Part shown: positions 46,712 through 52,744 of the stretch, piece by piece
Layout of the letters: the number at the start of each line of letters is the position of its first letter
Numbering within the stretch: position 1 is the stretch's first letter
Assembly: GCF_009689585.1 (NCBI RefSeq)
Contig: NZ_AP018694.1
Location: 3,897,501-3,961,500 of the forward strand
DNA length: 64,000 bases
Direction: 5' to 3'
From: Aquipluma nitroreducens
Lineage (GTDB): Bacteria; Bacteroidota; Bacteroidia; Bacteroidales; Prolixibacteraceae
Notes under the pieces: model-generated
Databases searched by the model: none
Seen by the model: only the letters and a program-made list of their open reading frames with translations
What the model was told of the DNA's origin: nothing
Translations under genes and position numbers: made by a program

Positions 46712-46882
46712 GTAGAGACACGATTAATCACGTCTCTACATCGTTTTTTCATATCGTTTTTTCCATTTCGTCCGAAAATAGAATATCTCTTTTTTCAACA
46801 TTCTCCCTCGGACGATCTCTGCCTTTTCGCATTATCCCCCGGGCTGAAACCCGGGGCTACAATAATTTCACCGCTACGCGGT
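46712..46882. repeat. Cluster of three intergenic hairpin repeats
   Basis: In the 269-base E2-lpdA gap there are three separate hairpins. GTAGAGAC/GTCTCTAC is at 46712-46739, CCCCGGG/CCCGGGG at 46837-46856, and ACCGC-TAC-GCGGT at 46870-46882. The last two are joined by GGGGCTACAATAATTTC, a combination I associate with widespread intergenic repeats of Bacteroidota. A gap this long inside an operon is unusual. Confidence 0.7.
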
Positions 46883-46950
46883 TTTGATTTTCACTAGGTG
46901 TTAATTTCAATGCAAAAATCGTCGCATTTCAACATCTCGAAACGCACAAC

Positions 46951-46969
46951 TCGTAACCCGCAACGATTA
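46951..46969. repeat. Stop-adjacent repeat at the end of the E2 gene
   Basis: TCGTAACCCGCAACGATTA ends in the TAA stop of the E2 gene read on the minus strand. It matches the sequence at the lpdA stop (45325-45341) except for one base. Confidence 0.6.
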
Positions 46970-48285
46970 CACTTCCAGGTTTTCAATTTGCTCTTTAATT
47001 TCTCTCAGGAACAAGGTTGCTTCGCCACCGTCCAAAGCCTGATGATCGTAAGTCAGCGACAAACCAATCATTGGAACAAATCCATAAACGCCATCGCCCA
47101 AATCTTTCGGACGTGGAACAATGGTACAAACTCCCAAAATAGCAGTCTGCGGAATGTTGATGACCGGAGTGAACATTTCGACACCGTAGTTTCCAAGGTT
47201 GGAAATGGTGAAAGTTGCAGCTTCAGGTGCCAATAACTCCGGACTCACATTGCCTTTACGACATTGTCCGGCGATGGCCTGCATCTGTCCTGAAAGACCT
47301 TCAAGCGAAAGATCGTCTGCATTTTAATAGTAGGAACCATCAACCCACGATCTGTGTCAACGGCCAACCCGAGGTGTACTTTTTTGAACCAGCGCATGCT
47401 GTCGCCAATAAAGTGGGTATTTACCTGAGGGAATTTCTTCAGGGCTTTAATTACCGCAAAACAAACCAAATCGTTGATGGTAATGTTCTGCGTGATTTGT
47501 CCAGCATCGAGCGCTTTTTTATATTTTTTGCGCAAAGCCATGATGGTGCGGGCATCGGCGCTCATGTGGTGAGTTAACTGAGCCGAATTTTGCAGCGAAG
47601 TGTGCATCGCTTTGGCAATCAGCTTGCGCATGTTGGTAAGTTTCTTCACCTCGAAATCGTCGCTGTAAATCGGATTGTACGAAATCAGGTCTTTTGCAAC
47701 TGCTTTTCCACCTAATCCAGTGGTTGTGTCGCCAACTTTCAGGCCTTCAGCTTTGGCTTTTTCCTGAGCCAGTGGAGTTAGTTTTGGCAATACCTGAGCG
47801 GCAGCTTCAATGTCGCGTTCAATAATACGACCTTGAGGTCCGGAACCTGCCAATTGCAAGTAAGCGACGCCTGACTTTTCGGCCAGATTTTTAGCACGTG
47901 GCGAAATTTTTACTTTTCCTGATGGTTCAGAAACCGTTTTTACTTCCGGAACAGTAGCATTTTCAGTAACTACCTCAGTGGGAGCAACAGTTTCAGCAAC
48001 AGGAGCGGCAGCTTGTCCACCCGGGCGGAATTCGTCAACAGATTCACCGGCAGCGCCGATGACCGCAACGTTTACCAATACCGGAACTTCGTCGCCTTCA
48101 GCAAAAAATACGTCGAGCAAAATACCGTCAGCTTTAGCCTCTTCCTCGAACGAAGCCTTGTCTGTTTCATACGAGAAAAGGATGTCGCCTATCTTTACTG
48201 CGTCACCCTTCTCCTTTACCCATTCACCTAAAATACAGGTCTCAACCGATTGCCCCTGACGAGGCATTAATACAGGAATTGCCAT
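46967..48285 (-). pseudogene. 2-oxoacid dehydrogenase E2 (lipoyl acyltransferase), single-base frameshift
   Basis: Reading from ATG 48285 gives an N-terminal lipoyl domain (YETDKASFEEEA, the Lys carries lipoate), then a Pro/Ala/Val linker. A peripheral-subunit-binding domain (KISPRAKNLAEKSG...GRIIERDIEAA) and the start of the catalytic domain (LAVDTDRGLMVPTIK) follow. The frame then goes wrong at a T4 run (47322-47325, plus strand). The next frame continues as ADDLSLEGLSGQMQAIAGQC and includes the catalytic TYDHQALDGGEA. One extra A in the run of four would restore a 439-residue E2, a normal length. The frame from 48285 would stop soon after the shift, without the active site. It is either a true mutation or a homopolymer error. 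Confidence 0.88.
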
Positions 48286-48313
48286 ATTTGATTTGTTTTA
48301 ACAACTTTAGTTT

Positions 48314-48329
48314 ACTTGTAAACACAACT
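48314..48329. promoter_or_regulatory. Putative GntR operator 1 (E2 leader)
   Basis: ACTTGTAAACACAACT matches the palindromic site 2 (48413-48428) at 12 of 16 positions, including both conserved ends TTGTA and ACAA. It lies 29 bases upstream of the E2 start, downstream of the proposed promoter box, so a bound regulator could block elongation. Confidence 0.5.
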
Positions 48330-48395
48330 GCATGGATTTATTTAGCTTAATTAGCTAATAAGTCAGCAATTACAATACTATCACATATCATGCGT

Positions 48396-48403
48396 CAAAA
48401 CTA
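48396..48403 (-). promoter_or_regulatory. -7 promoter box of the E2-lpdA-E1 operon
   Basis: TAGTTTTG on the minus strand matches TAnnTTTG, about 110 bases upstream of the E2 ATG. The palindromic operator at 48413-48428 covers the region where its -33 element would lie. Confidence 0.45.
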
Positions 48404-48412
48404 TATTATTCT

Positions 48413-48428
48413 ACTTGTATTTACAAGT
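48413..48428. promoter_or_regulatory. Putative GntR operator 2 (palindrome between divergent promoters)
   Basis: ACTTGTATTTACAAGT is a perfect 7-2-7 palindrome. It lies between the TAnnTTTG boxes of the operon (48396-48403) and of the regulator (48456-48463), where one bound dimer could affect both. The core GTATTTAC is in keeping with GT-TA-AC-type sites of GntR/HutC regulators. Confidence 0.6.
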
Positions 48429-48455
48429 TAATTTTTAATTTTTAATTTTTTTTAT

Positions 48456-48463
48456 TACTTTTG
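48456..48463 (+). promoter_or_regulatory. -7 promoter box of the GntR regulator
   Basis: TACTTTTG matches TAnnTTTG and ends 18 bases before the ATG at 48482. The in-frame TTG at 48461 overlaps this box, so it is an unlikely start. Confidence 0.55.
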
Positions 48464-48481
48464 GCTCAAATTCATTCGATT

Positions 48482-49198
48482 ATGGCCGAAGAGAATAAAA
48501 TACCACAGCACAAAAAAATCTACGAAATCCTCCGGAAACACATTTTAACAGGCGTTTACGAAGAAGGAAGCCTTTTGCCCTCCGAAAATGAATTGTGTGC
48601 GGTTCATAACATCACACGACCTACCGTTCGTCAGGCGCTTGAAGCCTTGGTGAATGATGGCTTCATTTCGAAAAAACAGGGAAAGGGTAGTATTGTACGA
48701 AAGCCACCTCAGGATATTGGAATTCTTAGTATTTCGGGAACAGCATCGGCCATCGGAAATCAATATTTACAAACACAGATTTTGCAAAAGCCACAGATTA
48801 AACCCTGGCCCGAACGATTCCCATTTGATTTGTCCGAGATCGAACGAGAATCGGGATGTATTTACATGGAAAGGCTTCGATTGGTTGATGCGCAACCAGT
48901 TTTTTACGACATCAACCGAATCCCAAATATAAATCTGCCCCGCTTTTCGAGTCGTTCGTTCGAAAACAAATCGCTGTTCGAAACTCTTCGCACACAATAC
49001 CAGATTGAAATTCGTGGAGGAGAACAAAAACTAAAAGCCATTAAAGCCGATCATTTGATTGGACAATTGCTAAACATTCCAGTTGGAGAGCCGGTTTTGA
49101 GCATGGAGCGTAAACTGAATACAAACCGGGAAGGATTTCACATTTACTCGACTATCTTTTTTAATTCGGCCAAGCATTCGATATTCGGAACGTTCTAA
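48482..49198 (+). CDS. GntR/HutC-family transcription regulator
   Basis: The 238-residue protein has an N-terminal winged helix (about 8-75): KKIYEILRKHILTGVYEEGSLLPSE, RPTVRQALEALVNDGFISKKQGKGSIVRK. A UTRA-type ligand-binding domain follows (about 90-235): CIYMERLRLVDAQPVFYDINRI and a late PVLSMERKLNTNREGFHIYSTIFF. It is divergent from the 2-oxoacid dehydrogenase operon and shares its promoter region, which carries two similar palindromic sites, so it probably controls that operon and itself. The ligand may be a 2-oxoacid, a derivative or a lipoyl-related metabolite; this is not known. Confidence 0.88.
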   Translation: MAEENKIPQHKKIYEILRKHILTGVYEEGSLLPSENELCAVHNITRPTVRQALEALVNDGFISKKQGKGSIVRKPPQDIGILSISGTASAIGNQYLQTQILQKPQIKPWPERFPFDLSEIERESGCIYMERLRLVDAQPVFYDINRIPNINLPRFSSRSFENKSLFETLRTQYQIEIRGGEQKLKAIKADHLIGQLLNIPVGEPVLSMERKLNTNREGFHIYSTIFFNSAKHSIFGTF

Positions 49199-49313
49199 AA
49201 AGGACACTTGATATAATTTTTCCTGCAACTTTCGAAATGTAAGCATTTAGGCTGAATTTAATGTCGAAAAAGACGAATTCTTAAATAATATCCAATAATT
49301 ACTTCCAGATCGT

Positions 49314-49331
49314 AAATCAAGCGCTTGATTT
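49314..49331. promoter_or_regulatory. Perfect 18-base palindrome upstream of lysC
   Basis: AAATCAAGCGCTTGATTT is exactly self-complementary and lies 69 bases before the lysC ATG, just upstream of a near-consensus CATCTTTG box. It has the look of an operator for a dimeric regulator. No T-run follows, so it is not a terminator. Confidence 0.5.
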
Positions 49332-49400
49332 CAAAAATAATTCTCATCTTTGTCTCACATATAAATATTTACTTAACTCCTTTTAAATAAGAGGTTTATT

Positions 49401-50717
49401 ATGAAAGTATTAAAATTTGGAGGAACCTCCGTAGGATCGGTAGAAAACATGCGCGCTGTAATGCAGTTAATTGCCGATGGAAATCAAAAATTAGTCGTTT
49501 TGTCGGCCATGTCGGGCACGACGAACTCGCTTGTTGAAATTGCCAACTACCTTCAGAAGAAGAACAAGGATGCAGCCAGGCAAGTGATCAGCCAATTGGA
49601 ACAGAAGTACTACAAGGTAGTCAACGATTTATATGCTTCAGAAGAGAAGAAGGAAAAGGGTAAAACTATCGTTTCCGGAATCTTTCAAACGATAAAATCA
49701 TTAACCGCGGGCGATTTTAATGAAGTGGGCGAAAATACCATTGTTGCACAAGGCGAATTGCTGTCAACTGCACTTTTTGCTGAACTGATGCTTGAAAACG
49801 GATACAAAACGGTTTACCTTTCTGCGTTGGATTTCATGAAAATTGACAGCGATAAAGCCGCTGATTCTCATTTTATTCAGGAAAACATCAGCAAAATACT
49901 GGAACAATCAGAGGTTGCCGATTACTATATCACTCAGGGTTTTATCTGCCGTAATGCCGACGGAAATATTGACAACCTTCAGCGTGGTGGAAGTGATTAT
50001 ACCGCCACACTGATTGGCGCCGCCATCGATTCAGAAGAAGTTGAAATTTGGACTGATATTGATGGATTCCATAACAACGATCCGCGCTTTGTGGAGAACA
50101 CCAAAAAGATTGATCAGTTATCGTTTGACGAAGCCGCTGAGTTGGCTTATTTTGGAGCAAAAATCCTGCATCCACAAACGGTACTTCCGGCCAAATTGCA
50201 GAATATTCCGGTTCGCCTGAAAAATACAATGCACCCAAGCGATTCCGGGACTTTGATTACATCAAAATCAAGCTCACACGGGATTAAAGCTGTTGCGGCA
50301 AAAGATGGGATTACCGCTATTAAAATCCGTTCGTACCGAATGCTGAATGCTTATGGTTTCCTGAAAAATGTTTTCGAAATTTTCGAATTCTTTAAGACTC
50401 CAATCGATATGATTTCAACTTCAGAGGTTGCAGTATCCTTAACCATAGACAATACAAAACATCTGAAAGAAATTGTTTCGGAGTTGAAAGAATACGGCGA
50501 AGTGGAGGTGGATACTGATCTGACTATTGCCTGTATTGTCGGCGATATGATTGCTGAAGAAGTTGGATTTGCGGCTAATGTATTTTCGGCGCTTAAAGAG
50601 ATTCCAATTCGAATGATTTCGTACGGAGGCAGTCGTCATAACATTTCGGTGCTTGTAAAAACAGAACTCAAAAAGCAAACGCTCCAGACATTAAGCAATA
50701 ATTTGCTGAATAACTAA
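49401..50717 (+). CDS. lysC: Aspartate kinase
   Basis: The 438-residue monofunctional kinase phosphorylates aspartate, the first step to lysine, threonine, methionine and diaminopimelate. It has MKVLKFGGTSVGSVENM at the start, the catalytic GGSDYTATLIGAAI, and DIDGFHNNDPRFVENTKKID. Two ACT domains lie in the C-terminal third (about 300-438: TSEVAVSLTID, ACIVGDMI), which usually bind the feedback inhibitor. A weak GAGG lies 6 bases before the ATG. The gene stands alone between a palindrome and a terminator. Confidence 0.93.
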   Translation: MKVLKFGGTSVGSVENMRAVMQLIADGNQKLVVLSAMSGTTNSLVEIANYLQKKNKDAARQVISQLEQKYYKVVNDLYASEEKKEKGKTIVSGIFQTIKSLTAGDFNEVGENTIVAQGELLSTALFAELMLENGYKTVYLSALDFMKIDSDKAADSHFIQENISKILEQSEVADYYITQGFICRNADGNIDNLQRGGSDYTATLIGAAIDSEEVEIWTDIDGFHNNDPRFVENTKKIDQLSFDEAAELAYFGAKILHPQTVLPAKLQNIPVRLKNTMHPSDSGTLITSKSSSHGIKAVAAKDGITAIKIRSYRMLNAYGFLKNVFEIFEFFKTPIDMISTSEVAVSLTIDNTKHLKEIVSELKEYGEVEVDTDLTIACIVGDMIAEEVGFAANVFSALKEIPIRMISYGGSRHNISVLVKTELKKQTLQTLSNNLLNN

Positions 50718-50740
50718 ACCTGAGAGCGACACAAAACAGA

Positions 50741-50780
50741 GAGCTGCCCTGCTGATTTTCAGTTGTTGGCGGCTCTTTTT
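50741..50780 (+). terminator. Terminator after lysC
   Basis: GAGCTGCC (50741-50748) and GGCGGCTC (50768-50775) pair with one wobble around a 19-base loop, followed directly by TTTTT. Confidence 0.85.
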
Positions 50781-50935
50781 ATTTTCCATCCTCTCCGAAG
50801 TGCAAAAATCTGCATCACATATCGGTAAAAAACTGATTCAATAGTTTCTCCGCAATCAACGAACGATGTACTCATTTATTTTACTCAAAATCAGCATTTT
50901 TTTAATGCTAAAATTAGTTTGCATTGAAAATTGCC

Positions 50936-50943
50936 TATATTTG
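50936..50943 (+). promoter_or_regulatory. -7 promoter box of the cold-shock gene
   Basis: TATATTTG, exact TAnnTTTG, 31 bases upstream of the ATG at 50975. TTTG lies at 50918-50921, but its 14-base spacing is short for a -33 element. The leader is U-rich. Confidence 0.6.
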
Positions 50944-50974
50944 CAACAATATTTCAATTTTTTTATTAATTATT

Positions 50975-51166
50975 ATGAAAACAGGTAAAGTTAAATTTTT
51001 CAACGAATCTAAAGGGTTCGGTTTTATTAAAGACAGTGAATCTGATAAAGAATACTTCGTTCACGTTTCAGGTTTGGTTGACCAAATCAGAGAAGACGAT
51101 GAAGTAACTTACGAACTTCAAGAAGGAAGAAAAGGATTAAACGCGGTAAATGTTAAACTAGCATAA
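50975..51166 (+). CDS. Cold-shock domain protein
   Basis: A 63-residue single-domain cold-shock protein that binds single-stranded RNA and DNA. It has the RNP1 motif SKGFGFIKD (about 10-18) and the RNP2 equivalent YFVHVSG (about 26-32). It ends KGLNAVNVKLA. I start at ATG 50975 because the family begins with a GKVKFFN block right after Met-Lys-Thr; the longer frame from 50924 would run across the promoter box. A strong terminator follows. Confidence 0.95.
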   Translation: MKTGKVKFFNESKGFGFIKDSESDKEYFVHVSGLVDQIREDDEVTYELQEGRKGLNAVNVKLA

Positions 51167-51197
51167 GTAGTCTAATATTTTTAAGATTTAAAGTTCG

Positions 51198-51230
51198 AAG
51201 CCTTGCAATTCATTGCAGGGCTTTTCTTTT
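51198..51230 (+). terminator. Terminator after the cold-shock gene
   Basis: AAGCCTTGCAAT (51198-51209) and ATTGCAGGGCTT (51212-51223) pair with one wobble across a 2-base centre and run into TTCTTTT. Confidence 0.88.
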
Positions 51231-51265
51231 GCTCTTTACTTTGGATTATTCTGATGCTACAGGAA

Positions 51266-52027
51266 TTAGCGTAACCGGCACAATTCGCTATGAGTGTTCC
51301 TCGAAGTAAGTTTTACGTTGAAGCGGTCGGTCAAACTTTCGAACCTCGCCTCAGCTAGTTCAGGCCGGTTATTCTCTCCTGAAAGATGACTCAGAAATAC
51401 ATGAACCAACTCTGGTCCGGCATGATCGCGAATCAACTCAAAAGCCTGATCGTTTGACAAATGTCCAACTGCTGAAGCCACTCTTCGTTTCAGAATATAC
51501 GGATAAGAACCTTCCCAGAGCATTTTTTCGTCGTAATTTGTTTCCAGAAATAAGGCGTGACATTTACGTAAATGCTGTTTCAGTTGATCGCAAGCTTCGC
51601 CAATATCGGTAAAAACTCCAATATGCCAGTCGTCGTACTCAATCCGAAATGAACATGGTTCGGCTGCATCGTGGTTTTTAAGGAATGAATGAATACTTAG
51701 TGTTCCGGCTTTCGCTGTTTTCCCGGGAATGAAAATGTTGAAAAGCTCAGGTTGCTCTGTTTCTCGTAATGCATTGTAAGTTCCCTGACTAAACCATGCC
51801 GGGATACCCAGCTTTTTACTTAAAACACGAACTCCGCTTACATGGTCGGTATGTTCGTGACTCACAAAAATTCCCCTGATTTTAGATGCATCCAATCCTG
51901 CATCGTGGATTCGCGTCAATATCTTCTTGGCAGAAACTCCCGCATCGACCAGGATTGCATCCGTTTCGTTACCAACATAGTAACAATTTCCATTACTCCC
52001 CGATGCCAATGCACAAAGCTCTATCAC
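51266..52027 (-). CDS. WalJ/YycJ-like MBL-fold hydrolase
   Basis: The 253-residue metallo-beta-lactamase-fold protein starts LCALASGSNGNCYYVG, the mark of the YycJ/WalJ group. It has the metal motif VSHEHTDHVSGV (HxHxDH), further ligands in HLSND and LSHLSGENN, and VFTDIGEA. WalJ proteins are proposed nucleases linked to DNA repair or wall regulation. It lies downstream of aroK, separated by 115 bases containing the CTAATGAC repeat. Confidence 0.85.
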   Translation of the reverse strand: MIELCALASGSNGNCYYVGNETDAILVDAGVSAKKILTRIHDAGLDASKIRGIFVSHEHTDHVSGVRVLSKKLGIPAWFSQGTYNALRETEQPELFNIFIPGKTAKAGTLSIHSFLKNHDAAEPCSFRIEYDDWHIGVFTDIGEACDQLKQHLRKCHALFLETNYDEKMLWEGSYPYILKRRVASAVGHLSNDQAFELIRDHAGPELVHVFLSHLSGENNRPELAEARFESLTDRFNVKLTSRNTHSELCRLR

Positions 52028-52095
52028 TTTATTGATTGATTATTTGTTATTGATTTTTAGTTATTAGTTATTGAGAAAAAGTGAAAAGCAATTTC

Positions 52096-52110
52096 CTAAT
52101 GACTAATGAC
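52096..52110. repeat. CTAATGAC tandem word
   Basis: CTAATGACTAATGAC followed by TTTTT, in the aroK-walJ gap. It is the complement of the GTCATTAG words seen elsewhere. Upstream are AT-rich TTATTGATTTTTAGTTATTAG words. Confidence 0.6.
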
Positions 52111-52142
52111 TTTTTCCAGTTTGTCCAGAGTTTTAGGTAAGT

Positions 52143-52643
52143 CTATTTATCCAACAATTCTAAAACTTGGACTGGTGTGATTTCACTTCCTTTCAGAATA
52201 TACTTTGCCTTTTCGTAAAAAGGACGTCGTTTGGCAAGTAATCCTTCAATAAATTTGTGAAGTTCTTCCGGAGATTTTCCTTTAATTAAAGGTCGTTCAA
52301 TTTTTGCATGAATCAACCTGCTCACCAATGAACGAATATCCACATCAAGGAAAACACAAAACCCTGATTCATTCATCAGTTCCATGTTATCGAAAAAACA
52401 AGGAGCGCCGCCACCAGTTGCTAAAATAACATCGTCGAAGCCACAAACCTCTTCCAAAACGTTTCGTTCTTTTCTGCGGAAACTTTCTTCTCCTTCCTCA
52501 GCGAAAATCTGTGGTATCGTTTTAAAATATTTTTCTTCCAGGAATGAGTCCAAATCAATAAAGGTCAAATTTAATTCTGAAGCAAGCGAACGACCAAGAG
52601 TAGATTTGCCGCAACCCATAAAGCCAATCAGGAATATTCTCAT
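52143..52643 (-). CDS. aroK: Shikimate kinase
   Basis: Phosphorylates shikimate at the 3-OH in aromatic amino-acid synthesis. The 166-residue protein has the P-loop FMGCGKSTLGRSLA (about 8-21), the shikimate-binding DLDSFLEEK, ATGGGAPCF, and the lid RPLIKGKSPEEL. Length is standard. It lies between parC and walJ on the minus strand, flanked on both sides by GTCATTAG-type repeats. Confidence 0.95.
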   Translation of the reverse strand: MRIFLIGFMGCGKSTLGRSLASELNLTFIDLDSFLEEKYFKTIPQIFAEEGEESFRRKERNVLEEVCGFDDVILATGGGAPCFFDNMELMNESGFCVFLDVDIRSLVSRLIHAKIERPLIKGKSPEELHKFIEGLLAKRRPFYEKAKYILKGSEITPVQVLELLDK

Positions 52644-52646
52644 AAA

Positions 52647-52731
52647 ATCAGTAAAAAGTCATTAGAAAAAGTAATCAGTAAAAAGTCATTAGTCATTTGG
52701 AACAGTTTTCTCTTTTCTAATGACGAATGAC
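52647..52731. repeat. 27-base-period direct repeat plus inverted GTCATT words
   Basis: ATCAGTAAAAAGTCATTAG occurs exactly at 52647-52665 and 52674-52692. GTCATTAGTCATT (52685-52697) faces AATGACGAATGAC (52719-52731) as a near-perfect inverted repeat. It fills the parC-aroK gap. Confidence 0.75.
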
Positions 52732-52744
52732 CTTTCCCTCTATG

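Noticed and set aside
46967-47284. A separate 105-residue acyltransferase-like gene
   Set aside because: It is the C-terminal part of the E2 gene in another frame; homology continues upstream of its ATG to the T4 run at 47322.
52643-52731. Short CRISPR-like array
   Set aside because: Only two exact 19-base units with an 8-base spacer and extra inverted words; no cas genes and no spacer regularity.
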